From Acinetobacter sp. (GTDB lineage Bacteria; Pseudomonadota; Gammaproteobacteria; Pseudomonadales; Moraxellaceae), in assembly GCA_008017315.1 (NCBI GenBank), contig SSHE01000068.1, positions 1 through 35,437 on the forward strand: DNA of 35,437 bases, read 5' to 3'. Positions 15,965-25,536 of the stretch are shown here, piece after piece (position 1 is the first letter of the stretch; each line of letters begins with the position of its first letter). The translations under genes were made by a program, and so were the position numbers. The notes beneath the pieces are model-generated. The model was not told where the DNA came from. It saw only the letters and a list, made by a program, of their open reading frames with translations, and did no database searches.

Positions 15965-16513
15965 ATGAGTTTTTGTTCGCATTGTGGTCAGCCTACTACG
16001 GCTAAAATTCCGCTTGGTGATGGTCGGATACGTGAAGTCTGCGAGGCTTGCCGTACCGTTCATTATGTCAATCCCAAAGTAATCTGCGGTGCACTTGCCA
16101 TCTGGGAACATAAAGTGCTGCTCTGTCGTCGTGCGATTGAACCACGCTATGGCTTATGGACACTACCTGCTGGCTATATGGAACTGTTTGAAACCATGCA
16201 AGAAGGTGCAGCTCGGGAAACTCGAGAAGAAGCCGAAGCAGAAATTGAGATTGAACAATTGTATTGTATGTACAATATTCCACGAATTGGACAGATTTAT
16301 ACTTTGTTTAAAGCACAGGTCATTGACGGACAATTTGGTGCTGGCGAGGAAACATTGGAATCCAGACTCTTTGCCGAAGATGAAATTCCATGGGATGATT
16401 TAGCCTTTCCAAGTGTGAAATGTACCTTAGAGCACTATTTTCATGACCGTAAAAATAATGACTTCCCTCTGCATATCGACACTTTAGGCACACGTTTAGA
16501 CCATACAGGCTAA
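15965..16513 (+). CDS. NUDIX hydrolase with N-terminal zinc ribbon
   Basis: The start is ATG 15965; a TTG six codons upstream is possible. The N-terminus holds a four-cysteine zinc ribbon (Cys4, Cys7, Cys26, Cys29 in CSHC and CEAC). The NUDIX box follows at about residues 70-92, GYMELFETMQEGAARETREE. The family hydrolyses nucleoside diphosphates linked to another group, such as ADP-ribose or NADH; substrate cannot be told from sequence. Length is 182 residues. It converges with ispA with 7 nt between stops, so no separate terminator fits there. Confidence 0.9.
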   Translation: MSFCSHCGQPTTAKIPLGDGRIREVCEACRTVHYVNPKVICGALAIWEHKVLLCRRAIEPRYGLWTLPAGYMELFETMQEGAARETREEAEAEIEIEQLYCMYNIPRIGQIYTLFKAQVIDGQFGAGEETLESRLFAEDEIPWDDLAFPSVKCTLEHYFHDRKNNDFPLHIDTLGTRLDHTG

Positions 16514-16520
16514 GCAACCA

Positions 16521-17411
16521 TTAACTTTGCCGATGTAATAGGAATTGCGTAATCTCACGTAAAGGTTGGATATTGCCCTCGATATTCTCCAGTGCCTGTA
16601 ATGCTTGTTGATGTAACTGTTCGGCATACTGCTGTGCATTTTCTAAGCCCAACAAAGCTGGGTAGGTAGATTTTTGTACGTGTTGGTCTTTGCCTGCGGT
16701 TTTGCCTAAAGTTTGGGTATCAGCAATAATATCCAAAATATCATCCTGCACCTGAAAAGCCAATCCAAGTGCCTGACCAAACTGACGTAAATCACCAAAT
16801 GCCTGATGCCCAACAGGTAAAACTGTGGTTGCACCCAACATCATCGCCGCCTGAATCAATGCACCTGTCTTGTTGCGATGAATGGTTTCAAGGGCATCTT
16901 GTGTAATCTGTTTCGCTTCAGATTGTAAGTCTAGCACCTGTCCACACACCATTTTTGAACTGGCGGTGGCCAAAATCTGCATTTGCCGTAAAGCAATCGA
17001 GGGATTTGCAATATCCTGCGTTTCAAATAAACGACTACCCAATACTTCAAATGCCATCGACTGTAAAATATCACCTGCCAACAATGCTGTTGCTTCATCA
17101 TAGGCAACATGTACCGTGGGCTGCCCACGACGCAAGGCATCATTATCCATACAAGGCAAATCATCATGCGTAAGAGAATAGCAATGGATTAACTCTACTG
17201 CTACGGCTGCTCGTCGTGCGGCTGGATTTAACTCATCTTGTAATAATTGTGCAGCCGCATAACACAGTGCAGGACGGACTCTTTTCCCTCCCAACATGGC
17301 AGCATGATAGACGGCTTGTTGCAGTGGGCTAGGCAAGTCAAAAGAACATAATGTGGTCTTTAAGTCTTGTTGTATCGTTTGCTGGGCAATTTGCAGAATT
17401 TGTGGGGTCAT
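16521..17411 (-). CDS. ispA: Farnesyl diphosphate synthase (short-chain polyprenyl synthetase)
   Basis: Condenses IPP with DMAPP and GPP to make farnesyl diphosphate, the precursor for undecaprenyl phosphate and ubiquinone side chains. The first Asp-rich motif HDDLPCMDND (residues 82-91) and the second FQVQDDILD are present, along with GGKRVRPAL near residue 41 for IPP binding. The 296-residue length is normal. It starts 16 nt after phnA on the same strand. The acetyl/1-deoxyxylulose synthase genes often linked to ispA elsewhere are not here. Confidence 0.94.
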   Translation of the reverse strand: MTPQILQIAQQTIQQDLKTTLCSFDLPSPLQQAVYHAAMLGGKRVRPALCYAAAQLLQDELNPAARRAAVAVELIHCYSLTHDDLPCMDNDALRRGQPTVHVAYDEATALLAGDILQSMAFEVLGSRLFETQDIANPSIALRQMQILATASSKMVCGQVLDLQSEAKQITQDALETIHRNKTGALIQAAMMLGATTVLPVGHQAFGDLRQFGQALGLAFQVQDDILDIIADTQTLGKTAGKDQHVQKSTYPALLGLENAQQYAEQLHQQALQALENIEGNIQPLREITQFLLHRQS

Positions 17412-17427
17412 TGGTCAGTTCACCGCA

Positions 17428-17775
17428 TTACACTTTTTTAACAAACTCAGATTTTAGTTTGATTGCACCAATCCCTTCAATTTTACAATCAATATTGTGT
17501 CCATCACTAGCATCAGGTACGAGGCGGATACTTTTGACTTTTGCCCCGACTTTCACCACCGATGACGAACCTTTAATTTTGAGATCTTTAATCACCGTAA
17601 CACTATCACCATCGGCCAAAATATTGCCATTGGCATCTTTAATTTCGATCTGTTCATCTTGTGCTGTAACATCACCCAATTGCCATTCATGGCTACATTC
17701 TGGGCAAATCAGCATCTCTGCATCCTGATAAGTATATGCCGATGTACATTTTGGGCAGGCTGGAAGTTCAGACAT
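17428..17775 (-). CDS. yjdM: PhnA/YjdM-family zinc ribbon protein
   Basis: Small protein (115 residues) with an N-terminal zinc ribbon (Cys7, Cys10, Cys24, Cys27 in CPKC and CPEC) followed by a compact beta domain with the family pattern [20 protein letters not shown] and a C-terminal ...LKSEFVKKV. Historically called alkylphosphonate utilisation protein PhnA, but this family is not required for phosphonate use; its cellular role is unclear. It precedes ispA by 16 nt. Confidence 0.93.
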   Translation of the reverse strand: MSELPACPKCTSAYTYQDAEMLICPECSHEWQLGDVTAQDEQIEIKDANGNILADGDSVTVIKDLKIKGSSSVVKVGAKVKSIRLVPDASDGHNIDCKIEGIGAIKLKSEFVKKV

Positions 17776-17820
17776 GATAAAAACTCAAATACAATAAATA
17801 AAAAATAGGGTTGTAGTTTA

Positions 17821-17857
17821 GTCGCTGCACGCATTGCTATGCAAGTGCATCCCCGAC
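17821..17857. repeat. Imperfect palindrome between tehB and yjdM
   Basis: GTCG...CGAC ends (17821-17824 and 17854-17857) enclose TGCAC/GTGCA and CAT/ATG pairings with small bulges. The sequence has REP-like character. It lies between the stop of tehB and the start of yjdM and may act as a transcript-end hairpin for the yjdM leader or as a repeat element. Confidence 0.3.
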
Positions 17858-17871
17858 CAGCCTAGAGAAAA

Positions 17872-18735
17872 TCAGGTTTTTTGTGCCAGCAATGTGGCAA
17901 AGCGTTGTTTTATGCGTTGTCCATTGGCATCTACCCGATGCAGTTCACCCACATTTTCATTATATTTGATGATATTCCAGCCCTGATACGCCTGCTGTAA
18001 TTCTCCACTTTTAAAACTAAACGGAAAATCAGCTTGCACTGGATAGTCTTCACTATCCATGGCACAAACAATGAGATTTAATCCATTAGGTTTGGTAGCA
18101 TTTTGCATATTGGCAAGCAGTTGTGGTATGGTTTGCGGTTGTAAAAACATCATCACGACCGTACAACAAATAAAATCATACTGTGATGTGATGGCACAAT
18201 CTTCATTCAAATCTCGTATGTGTGCTTGAATCGTCTGAATCTGCTCTTGCTGAATCATATCGTTTAATTTTTCAATACTTGCTGCATTGACATCCCACGC
18301 ATCAACAGTAAAACCTTGCTGACTGAGATACAGTGTATTACGTCCACTGCCACAACCCACATCCAGTGCCTGACCGATTGTGAGCGATGACATAGCCGCC
18401 AAAACTTCAGAATGGGCTGCTGTAAGCTGGTATTTTTTCACAAAATAGTCTTGTGGCTCGCAATAAAAGCTCAATTGACATTCAACATCCGCACTACTGG
18501 ATACAATTTTATGCCATGCCTGTGGTGGGATAAACGGTGGTTGCTGTAGTGCACTAAAAGTATGTTCCGATAAAGTGTCGCCAGCTTCATTCAGCATGGC
18601 AAAATCCACCGTTCCATTGAGGATGGTCAATTTTGCCCATGTACCCACTTTGGTATTGTGTTGCCGCAAAAAACCTGTAGGAATCGTTTGCTGTGTCCAA
18701 ATAGGCATTTGTTTATAACAGATTAGATTTTCCAT
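17872..18735 (-). CDS. tehB: TehB-type SAM-dependent methyltransferase
   Basis: TehB methylates tellurite and selenite species and is linked to tellurite resistance. Two domains are seen: an N-terminal cupin-like domain (about residues 1-95, starting ENLICYKQMPIWTQQTIPTG) and a class I methyltransferase domain with ALDVGCGSGRNTLYL (123-137) and DAWDVNAASIEKL. The two-domain form of about 287 residues is a known TehB architecture. No tehA partner is next to it; prpF lies 31 nt upstream on the same strand, so co-transcription from the prpF promoter is likely. Confidence 0.9.
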   Translation of the reverse strand: MENLICYKQMPIWTQQTIPTGFLRQHNTKVGTWAKLTILNGTVDFAMLNEAGDTLSEHTFSALQQPPFIPPQAWHKIVSSSADVECQLSFYCEPQDYFVKKYQLTAAHSEVLAAMSSLTIGQALDVGCGSGRNTLYLSQQGFTVDAWDVNAASIEKLNDMIQQEQIQTIQAHIRDLNEDCAITSQYDFICCTVVMMFLQPQTIPQLLANMQNATKPNGLNLIVCAMDSEDYPVQADFPFSFKSGELQQAYQGWNIIKYNENVGELHRVDANGQRIKQRFATLLAQKT

Positions 18736-18766
18736 TGTTGATACTCCAGCGACAACACAAAAAGAA

Positions 18767-19957
18767 TTAAAACGTATCCGCAGGAATCCGTACCCAGCCT
18801 TCCATCAAAACACGTGCACTACGGCTCATGATGGCTTTTTTCACTTGCCATTGTCCATGTGTATCTTGTATTGCCTGTGCACCGACACGCAATGTTCCTG
18901 ATGGATGTCCAAAGCGTACTGCTTCACGCTCTCCACCACCTGCTGCCAGATTGACCAATGTGTTTGGAATCGCTGCTGCTGTACCGATTGCCACTGCAGT
19001 CGTTCCCATCATCGCATGATGCAGTTTCCCCATAGATAACGCACGCACCAATAAATCGACATCATCATGATTGACCACTTTACCACTTGATGAAGTATAA
19101 GTTTTCGGCTTGGAAACAAAGGCAATTTTTGGGGTATGTTGGCGTGATGCTGCTTCGCTAACGTCTTGAATCAGCCCCATTTGCACCGCACCATAGGCAC
19201 GGATGGTTTCAAAACGTGCCAATGCAGCATTATCGCTATTCATCGCTTCTTGTAATTCTGTGCCTGTATAACCAATATCTTCGGCATTTAAGAAAATCGT
19301 TGGAATCCCTGCATTGATAAAGGTTGCCTGAAAGTCACCAATATCAGGGACATGTAAAGTATCGACCACATTACCCGTCGGAAACATTGCCCCACCATCT
19401 TCACCCTCATCAGCAGGATCTAAAAACTCAATCTGTACCTCTGCTGCTGGGAACGTCACGCCATCTAATTCAAAATCACCCATTTCTTGTACTTGACCAT
19501 TCTGTATGGGTACATGGGCGATGATAGTTTTTTGAATATTTTGCTGCCAAATCCGCACGGTGCAAATGCCATTTTCAGGAATACGTGCCGCATCGACCAA
19601 ACCATTCGAGATTGCAAATGAACCTACCGCAGCCGTTAAGTTACCGCAATTGCCAGACCAATCAACAAAGGCTTTATCAATCGACACTTGCCCAAACAAA
19701 TAGTTTACATCATGATTTGGTACATCACTTTTTGCCAAAATCACCGTTTTACTGGTACTTGAGGTTGCTCCGCCCATGCCGTCAATTTGTTTGCCATAAG
19801 GGTCTGGGCTACCAATCACACGCAGTAAAATCTTATCTCGTGCCTCGCCTGCTACTTGTGCGGCTTGTGGTAAATCCTCAAGTTTAAAAAATACACCCTT
19901 GCTTGTACCACCACGCATATAGGTTGCAGGGATTTTAATTTGTGCAGCAAAATTCAT
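18767..19957 (-). CDS. prpF: PrpF-type 2-methylaconitate isomerase
   Basis: In the AcnD-dependent methylcitrate pathway PrpF isomerises 2-methylaconitate during propionate breakdown. The 396-residue protein opens with IPATYMRGGTSKGVFFKL, then carries GMGGATSSTSK with Lys70 and SGNCGNLTAAVG with Cys104, matching the residues considered catalytic in PrpF, and ends with the typical 'FGHPSGTLRVGAQA'. AGGA precedes ATG 19957 at 7 nt, and a good sigma-70 promoter lies at 19993-20022. No prpB, prpC or acnD is nearby, so it is an orphan here; the partner genes may be elsewhere or the substrate may be another unsaturated tricarboxylate. Confidence 0.92.
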   Translation of the reverse strand: MNFAAQIKIPATYMRGGTSKGVFFKLEDLPQAAQVAGEARDKILLRVIGSPDPYGKQIDGMGGATSSTSKTVILAKSDVPNHDVNYLFGQVSIDKAFVDWSGNCGNLTAAVGSFAISNGLVDAARIPENGICTVRIWQQNIQKTIIAHVPIQNGQVQEMGDFELDGVTFPAAEVQIEFLDPADEGEDGGAMFPTGNVVDTLHVPDIGDFQATFINAGIPTIFLNAEDIGYTGTELQEAMNSDNAALARFETIRAYGAVQMGLIQDVSEAASRQHTPKIAFVSKPKTYTSSSGKVVNHDDVDLLVRALSMGKLHHAMMGTTAVAIGTAAAIPNTLVNLAAGGGEREAVRFGHPSGTLRVGAQAIQDTHGQWQVKKAIMSRSARVLMEGWVRIPADTF

Positions 19958-19992
19958 GGTGATTCCTTTTTTCGGGTTGTATCAATAGAAAA

Positions 19993-20022
19993 ATTATATC
20001 CAATCAATAGGATAAAATTCAA
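19993..20022 (-). promoter_or_regulatory. Sigma-70 promoter for prpF (and tehB)
   Basis: On the minus strand TTGAAT (20022-20017), an 18-nt spacer and a perfect TATAAT (19998-19993). The start point would be near 19986, leaving a leader of about 29 nt with an AAGGA site before ATG 19957. It separates prpF-tehB from the upstream lepA-miaE operon. Confidence 0.6.
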
Positions 20023-20053
20023 ACTTTAACACTATACAGTTGTACAGCATATA

Positions 20054-20695
20054 TTACACAGGCACACCACTATGAAAACGAAATACCTTATCAGGGCTTA
20101 AAATCAAGTTTTTTTCCACTTCACGAATATGCACGATACGCTGTTCAATATCTTCATCGGCATTTTTCATTTTTGCGGTACTCGCAACGTCTTTTGCCAA
20201 CGCTAGATAATCTTCAAAATGTCGAGATTCTGATTTAAGTAAGTAACGATAATATTTACCCAATTCATCATCGACCAATGCTGCAAGAGCCGCAAAACGT
20301 TCACAAGAACGGGCTTCAACAAATGCTCCAACAATCAATACATCAATTAAGGCTTCAGGTTCATAAGTACGGATTTCTTTACGCAATTCACCTGCATAAC
20401 GTCCAGCACTGACCGCTTTCCATTCTTGCCCACGCTTTGCCATAAATTCTAGTACTTGTTCATAATGCAACATTTCTTCACGGACAAGTTGGGCTAATTT
20501 CACCTGTAAATCGGTAAAAAAGCTATAACGAAACATCAGGTTCATCGCTGTACCTGCGGCTTTTTTCTCACAGTTGGCATGATCTTGCATTAATAATTCA
20601 AGATTCTCTAAAGCTGTATCTAACCATGTTTGTGGCGTTCGGCAACCCAAAAAATCATACACAGGTTGCATAAGTTCGACTAAATCATCACGCAT
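20054..20695 (-). CDS. miaE: tRNA-(ms2io6A)-hydroxylase
   Basis: Non-haem diiron monooxygenase that hydroxylates the isopentenyl group of ms2i6A at position 37 of tRNA. The ferritin-like four-helix fold and its metal ligands are visible: DHANCEKKAA (38-47), REEMLHYEQV (72-81), FVEARSCERF and ESRHFEDYL. The 213-residue length fits the family. Its ATG directly follows the TAA of pdxJ (no gap), so it is translated from the same transcript. It is the last gene of the lepA operon. Confidence 0.94.
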   Translation of the reverse strand: MRDDLVELMQPVYDFLGCRTPQTWLDTALENLELLMQDHANCEKKAAGTAMNLMFRYSFFTDLQVKLAQLVREEMLHYEQVLEFMAKRGQEWKAVSAGRYAGELRKEIRTYEPEALIDVLIVGAFVEARSCERFAALAALVDDELGKYYRYLLKSESRHFEDYLALAKDVASTAKMKNADEDIEQRIVHIREVEKNLILSPDKVFRFHSGVPV

Positions 20696-21415
20696 TTATC
20701 GTGCCGCCCGAATCACAGCTTTCATTTGCTGTACTGCTTGTGCCAGCCCAACAAAAACGCTATCTGCAATAATTGAATGCCCAATATTAAGTTCATAAAT
20801 CTGTGGCAGTGCTGCAATTGGCGTGACATTATCCAGATTCAAACCATGTCCAGCATTAATCACCATACGTCCTTCAGCATATTCAGCAGCATGAATAATG
20901 CGTTGTAATTCTTTCTGCTGTGCACCCTCTTCTGCTTCGGCATACGCTCCCGTATGAAGTTCAATGGTTGGTGCACCACATGCCAATGCTGCATCAATCT
21001 GTGCTGCATCAGGATCAATAAATAACGATACATCCATACCTGCTTTGACCAAGGCTTGCGTCATGGCTTTAACTTTTTCAAAATGTGTCACCACATCCAA
21101 ACCACCCTCGGTCGTCACTTCCTGCCGACGCTCTGGCACAAGGCAAATATGCTGTGGCTTGACCTGTAATGCAATCGCCAGCATTTCTTCGGTCACCGCC
21201 ATTTCCAAATTCATACGGGTTTTGAGCAAAGGACGCATCCGATACACATCGGCATCCTGAATATGGCGACGGTCTTCACGCAAATGTAAAGTAATCCCTT
21301 CTGCACCTGCCTGCTCACAGACCAGTGCGGCATTAATGGGATCAGGATAACATGTACCACGAGCTTGTCTTAAAGTGGCAACGTGATCAATATTTACACC
21401 TAATAATGCTGACAT
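20696..21415 (-). CDS. pdxJ: Pyridoxine 5'-phosphate synthase
   Basis: Condenses 3-amino-2-oxopropyl phosphate with 1-deoxyxylulose-5-phosphate to form pyridoxine 5'-phosphate. The 239-residue TIM barrel shows the N-terminal [18 protein letters not shown] signature, [14 protein letters not shown] and the phosphate-binding AGHGLNLDN. It lies 9 nt after recO and abuts miaE. The recO-pdxJ pairing is conserved across gammaproteobacteria. Confidence 0.96.
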   Translation of the reverse strand: MSALLGVNIDHVATLRQARGTCYPDPINAALVCEQAGAEGITLHLREDRRHIQDADVYRMRPLLKTRMNLEMAVTEEMLAIALQVKPQHICLVPERRQEVTTEGGLDVVTHFEKVKAMTQALVKAGMDVSLFIDPDAAQIDAALACGAPTIELHTGAYAEAEEGAQQKELQRIIHAAEYAEGRMVINAGHGLNLDNVTPIAALPQIYELNIGHSIIADSVFVGLAQAVQQMKAVIRAAR

Positions 21416-21424
21416 AGAAATATC

Positions 21425-22141
21425 CTAAGAATGATGTTTTTGGCTCACCCACAACTGACGGCTCTTTAGCGGTTTATTGCCTAAAATTTCGGTGAAAATC
21501 GTACGATATAGTTTAGCAATTAAACTCGAATTTTCCGAATGAATCTGTAACTGCCCAGCATCATCTGGCATTAAATCCTGACCGAGTTGTAACAGATTTT
21601 CCCCTAAAAATCCGCTTGCCTGAATATTGGCAACAAATCCTTCCTGTGGCACAAACAGATAATAGCGTTCAGGTTCAATCTCTTGTCCCATACTATCGCT
21701 AAAATAATCAATCGCATAGCCAAGTTCATTAAGAAATACATATTCAAAATGACGTAAAATCAATTTCAGCTGCACATCCTGAGGGTCATCTTGCGGCAGG
21801 ATTTTCAGTTGTTGCAAAGCAATCTGATAAGCGGCATAGGTCGCCGCCATGGGCTCTTCGACAGGTAATAAACGCAGTAGAATTTCATTCAAATAAAAAC
21901 CTGCAAACAAGGCTTTTTGTTGTAAATAGAAAGGTTGTCCCTGCACATCCAATTGACTAAAATTTTTCAGTTCAGACTTACCTGTCGCCTGAACCGTCGC
22001 CAAATGATAAAGTGCTGGTGGCACTTGCCGAATCACTCCATCGACACGCCCAAATTCCTCACTAAAAAAATGTAAAATATAACTGCGTTCCCGATAACGA
22101 CGCTGATGTAGTGCAAATCCGACCAAGGATTGATTACGCAT
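21425..22141 (-). CDS. recO: DNA repair protein RecO
   Basis: RecO binds DNA and helps RecR load RecA at SSB-coated gaps. The N-terminal OB-fold opening is typical: SLVGFALHQRRYRERSYIL followed by 'EEFGRVDGVIRQV'. The central helical part has 'LRHFEYVFLNELGYAIDY', a characteristic RecO segment. The four-cysteine zinc motif of many bacterial RecO proteins is absent, as is usual for gammaproteobacterial members. Length is 238 residues. It follows the small lipoprotein gene by 7 nt. Confidence 0.93.
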   Translation of the reverse strand: MRNQSLVGFALHQRRYRERSYILHFFSEEFGRVDGVIRQVPPALYHLATVQATGKSELKNFSQLDVQGQPFYLQQKALFAGFYLNEILLRLLPVEEPMAATYAAYQIALQQLKILPQDDPQDVQLKLILRHFEYVFLNELGYAIDYFSDSMGQEIEPERYYLFVPQEGFVANIQASGFLGENLLQLGQDLMPDDAGQLQIHSENSSLIAKLYRTIFTEILGNKPLKSRQLWVSQKHHS

Positions 22142-22148
22142 AGGCTAT

Positions 22149-22331
22149 TTAATCTTTGTCTTGTTCGGTATCGTCACCATCTGGCACAACCGCTCCCACT
22201 ACAGCAGCCGTACCTTTCACTGCCACTTTCGTAGTTTTATAGGCAACTTTAGCAGGCACAGTGACAATTTTGGTGATACAACCTTGTAGCAACACAGCCA
22301 ATAGACATAGCAATAGTGGGAAAATTTTCAT
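22149..22331 (-). CDS. Small lipoprotein, 60 aa
   Basis: The start is ATG 22331, which overlaps the TGA of era by one base (TGATG), so translation is probably coupled. The protein has a signal sequence ending in a lipobox, VLLQGC, with Cys18 as the lipidated residue. The mature part is about 42 residues: a Lys/Val/Thr-rich stretch (KVAYKTTKVAVKGTAAVVGA) and an acidic end (DGDDTEQDKD). Similar tiny lipoproteins occur at this place in Acinetobacter as I recall. Function is unknown. Confidence 0.82.
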   Translation of the reverse strand: MKIFPLLLCLLAVLLQGCITKIVTVPAKVAYKTTKVAVKGTAAVVGAVVPDGDDTEQDKD

Positions 22332-23353
22332 CAAATATCACTATAGCCTAAACTTTTCAGTGCACGTTCATCATCCGACCAACCACCTTTGACTTTCACC
22401 CACAGTGTGAGCATGATTTTCTGTTCAAACATTTTTTCCATATCGCCACGAGCATCCATACCAATCTGTTTGAGTTTTCGACCTTTTTCACCAATCACAA
22501 TAGCTTTTTGTCCAATTCGTTCGACAAAAATCGTGGCATCAATATAGGTACAGGCAGGTTTTAATTTCCCTGTTTTTTCATTGATGACAGGTTCTTCGGT
22601 TTTAAAACTTTCAATCTGCACCGTCAAGTCATAAGGTAATTCCTCACCCAATTGACGCATGATTTTTTCCCGAATAATTTCACTAGCAAGGAAACGCTCA
22701 GAACGATCCGTCACTTGGTCAAATGAATACAGCGGTGGTGAAAATGGCAAATAACGTGCAACTGTTTCTCGTAAATGTTCAAGATTTGCCCCACGCAATG
22801 CCGAAACAGGGACAATTTCAGCAAAATTCATTAATTTGCTACGCTCTTGAATCAGAGGTAACAATGCTTTTTTATCTTCCAGTGTATCGACTTTATTAAT
22901 CACCAAAAGTACTGGCATATCCGCATGTTTGAGCTTTTCCAGCACCAACTCATCATTCTGCGTCCATTTTTGTCCATCCACGACAAACAGTACCAGATTG
23001 ACATCCCGTAATGCGGATGATGCTGCCTTATTCATCATTTTATTAATCGCACGGACTTCTTTCTTGTGCATTCCGGGTGTATCTACATACACTGCCTGCA
23101 TGTGTGCATGACTATCAATACCGATAATTTTATGCCGTGTGGTTTGCGGTTTACGTGAGGTAATCGAGAGTTTTTGCCCCAATAAATGATTCATCAACGT
23201 CGATTTTCCGACATTCGGTCGTCCAACAATCGCCACAAAACCACTGCGAAAATCTTCTGGAATAGGCTGTGGCTCATCCTGAAAAAATTGACCAATGACA
23301 TCATCTTGCTGCGGTGTGGATTGTGTTAAATCTTGATGGTGTTGAGAAGTCAC
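22331..23353 (-). CDS. era: GTPase Era
   Basis: Essential GTPase that binds the 3' end of 16S rRNA and assists 30S assembly. G1 GRPNVGKS (44-51), G3 DTPG (91-94) and G4 NKVD (153-156) are present, and the C-terminal KH domain shows [13 protein letters not shown]. The protein is 340 residues, about 40 longer than E. coli Era because of an extended N-terminus (about residues 1-36, Gln/Asp-rich). The start is GTG 23353 in a GTGA overlap with the stop of rnc, a sign of coupling. The extra N-terminus fits Acinetobacter Era as I recall. Confidence 0.95.
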   Translation of the reverse strand: MTSQHHQDLTQSTPQQDDVIGQFFQDEPQPIPEDFRSGFVAIVGRPNVGKSTLMNHLLGQKLSITSRKPQTTRHKIIGIDSHAHMQAVYVDTPGMHKKEVRAINKMMNKAASSALRDVNLVLFVVDGQKWTQNDELVLEKLKHADMPVLLVINKVDTLEDKKALLPLIQERSKLMNFAEIVPVSALRGANLEHLRETVARYLPFSPPLYSFDQVTDRSERFLASEIIREKIMRQLGEELPYDLTVQIESFKTEEPVINEKTGKLKPACTYIDATIFVERIGQKAIVIGEKGRKLKQIGMDARGDMEKMFEQKIMLTLWVKVKGGWSDDERALKSLGYSDI

Positions 23354-24045
23354 TCAGCTTGCTCCAATAATTTTAAAATATCTGCTGCGGCAGCCTGTTC
23401 AGCAAAGCGACGACTTGCCCCCTCACCCTTAACCACAGCCAGCCCTGCCACTTGGCAATGGACGGTAAAATGTTGATTAGGTGCATCACCTGCAATATCG
23501 ACCACTTCATAAACAGGCAAGGGTAATTTGCGTCCTTGTAAAAGTTCCTGCAAACGAGATTTTGGGTCTTTCAGCTGCTCACCTGGTGCTATCTCTTGCA
23601 AATAGGGTGCATACCAACCTAATACAATTTTTTCCAATACATCAAGCTGTTGGCAATCGAGATAAATCGCCCCAATCAACGCTTCAACCACATCCGCCAG
23701 TATAGACTCACGATGATGACCACCCGATTTCAACTCACCCATACTTAAAGTCAGAGATGCACCCAATTGTAAATCTTTGGCAATCTTTGCCAAAGCTTCT
23801 TGACGTACCAGCGTTGCACGCATTCGGGTGAGCCTGCCTTCCTTTTCATGCGGAAAGTGACAATATAAATATTTGGCAATCAACATACCCAATAACGCAT
23901 CACCTAGAAATTCCAAGCGTTCGTAATTGTGCTGATGACTGACTGAGCGATGTGTCAATGCTTGTTGAAATAATGACAACTGCCGAAACTGATATCCCAG
24001 TCTCGACATGAGATGACTCTCTCTGACTTTCAATTTATTTGCCAT
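23350..24045 (-). CDS. rnc: Ribonuclease III
   Basis: Double-strand-specific endoribonuclease that processes rRNA precursors and regulates mRNAs. The RNase III signature [13 protein letters not shown] (41-53) holds the catalytic acidic residues, and a second acidic cluster is in [15 protein letters not shown]-terminal double-stranded RNA-binding domain ends in [20 protein letters not shown] keep the start at ATG 24045 (231 residues), which overlaps the end of the DUF4845 gene by 11 nt; ATG 24009 is an alternative. Downstream, rnc and era overlap by 4 nt. Confidence 0.95.
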   Translation of the reverse strand: MANKLKVRESHLMSRLGYQFRQLSLFQQALTHRSVSHQHNYERLEFLGDALLGMLIAKYLYCHFPHEKEGRLTRMRATLVRQEALAKIAKDLQLGASLTLSMGELKSGGHHRESILADVVEALIGAIYLDCQQLDVLEKIVLGWYAPYLQEIAPGEQLKDPKSRLQELLQGRKLPLPVYEVVDIAGDAPNQHFTVHCQVAGLAVVKGEGASRRFAEQAAAADILKLLEQAE

Positions 24046-24412
24046 TCATCGTACTTTGTTCAAATTCTTTCTTAAATGTCATGACCAGCTCAACATTTGC
24101 AAAAAATGCGGAACGTATCTGATATTCTTTTTTCACCGATAATCCACCCGAAATATTGGTCGCACTCACCACATCATCGACTTTCAAATCACGAATATTA
24201 TTCATCTCCAAACGTCTCACCATATCATCTTTAAATTGACGTTGGGTTGCAGTCTTTGGCAAACTGCTCAAAGATGCTTCGATTTCTTTATTAATCAGAC
24301 GATCATCCCAAAACGGTGGCAGTAACGCCACGGATAACTTGATCGCAAACGCTGCCAGTATGATACCAAAAAATATTCCGATATATGATGCACCACGTTG
24401 TTTATATAGCAT
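24035..24412 (-). CDS. DUF4845 membrane protein
   Basis: The start is ATG 24412 with GAGGTG close upstream; a TTG four codons earlier is unlikely. The 125-residue protein has one N-terminal hydrophobic segment (about 7-29, GASYIGIFFGIILAAFAIKL) and a soluble C-terminal domain, probably periplasmic. DUF4845 genes sit between lepB and rnc in many gammaproteobacteria; the function is unknown. It starts 22 nt after lepB and overlaps rnc by 11 nt. Confidence 0.88.
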   Translation of the reverse strand: MLYKQRGASYIGIFFGIILAAFAIKLSVALLPPFWDDRLINKEIEASLSSLPKTATQRQFKDDMVRRLEMNNIRDLKVDDVVSATNISGGLSVKKEYQIRSAFFANVELVMTFKKEFEQSTMNGK

Positions 24413-24434
24413 TGCCCACCTCAATTTATTTTAA

Positions 24435-25520
24435 TTATGGAATCCGTCCATTACGTTGAAAACTCGGCACATGTAAACCAGGTTCTTTATGCATCCAAAT
24501 ATACATAGCCTTACCTGTTAGATTCTTTTCAGGCACAAACCCCCAGTAACGACTATCATCACTCTGGTCTCGATTGTCACCCATCGCAAAGTATTGTCCC
24601 TTAGGTACAGTCACTTGCCAATCCTGTTGTAAAGACAACGGTAAAAATTCGCTACTGCGTTTTAATGCATCAAATGGTGAGTTAGAACGGTTGTTCATCA
24701 CTTCTACCAAACGTGCCGCCAATTCGTCTTGCTGTTCAAGGTTAATGTACTGCGAAATAAAACGATGTTCACCGACATTCACAGTCCATTGACTTGCTGT
24801 TACTGTAATATTTTGTGTTGCTGATACTTTTACAGGCAAATTGACCTGTTGCCCCTGTTGATAAGGTTGTGCTGTACCATTAATGTAAAGTACGCCTTGA
24901 CGAAATGCAATGTGGTCACCAGGTAATCCGACAATCCGCTTAATAAAACTGATCTTTGGATTGACAGGATAACGAAATACCGCCACATCACCACGTTCGG
25001 GTTCACCTGAGTCGATAATTTTACTATTGATCAGTGGCAAGCGTACACCATACGCATACTTATTGACTAAAATAAAATCGCCTGTTTCCAAAGTTGGATT
25101 CATGGATTCTGATGGAATATTAAACGGTTCATACAAAAATGAACGCACCATCAAAACCACCGCCAAAACTGGCCAAAAATCATATGCCCAGTTGATGACT
25201 GTATGGATTCGATGCTCATTTAAATGATTATGTGCACGCACCGCAGCCGATTTTGCCTGACTCAAGCGATCTCTTGCTTGTGTCACATCCATCGGTTCAT
25301 CTGGATGCGTCACCGTATCAGAAATCACCAATGCTGGATAAGCAGATTTCAATTGCTCAAAGCTTGCTTGTAATTGTTGGATATATTGATCCGCTTCAAC
25401 AGCCTGTTGTTTTTTTTGTTTCAAGCCAAAATATTGTTTGAAATACACTTTATCTAAAAGCCAGATAAAGAAAAAAACCAGCGTTGCAGGAACAAGAATC
25501 CTATTAAAATCAAAATCCAT
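24435..25520 (-). CDS. lepB: Signal peptidase I
   Basis: Inner membrane serine protease that removes signal peptides from secreted proteins, including the surface proteins at the left of this window. The catalytic dyad is visible: Ser139 in IPSESMNPT and Lys194 in SFIKRIVGLPGD. Two transmembrane segments (about 8-22 and 113-126) are separated by a cytoplasmic loop of about 90 residues. The conserved GDNRDQSDDSRYWGFVP lies near the end. At 361 residues it is longer than E. coli LepB (324), mostly through a periplasmic insert rich in Gln and Asn (about 215-290). AGGA precedes ATG 25520. It follows lepA by 16 nt. Confidence 0.95.
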   Translation of the reverse strand: MDFDFNRILVPATLVFFFIWLLDKVYFKQYFGLKQKKQQAVEADQYIQQLQASFEQLKSAYPALVISDTVTHPDEPMDVTQARDRLSQAKSAAVRAHNHLNEHRIHTVINWAYDFWPVLAVVLMVRSFLYEPFNIPSESMNPTLETGDFILVNKYAYGVRLPLINSKIIDSGEPERGDVAVFRYPVNPKISFIKRIVGLPGDHIAFRQGVLYINGTAQPYQQGQQVNLPVKVSATQNITVTASQWTVNVGEHRFISQYINLEQQDELAARLVEVMNNRSNSPFDALKRSSEFLPLSLQQDWQVTVPKGQYFAMGDNRDQSDDSRYWGFVPEKNLTGKAMYIWMHKEPGLHVPSFQRNGRIP

Positions 25521-25536
25521 GAGGCAATCCTACAGC

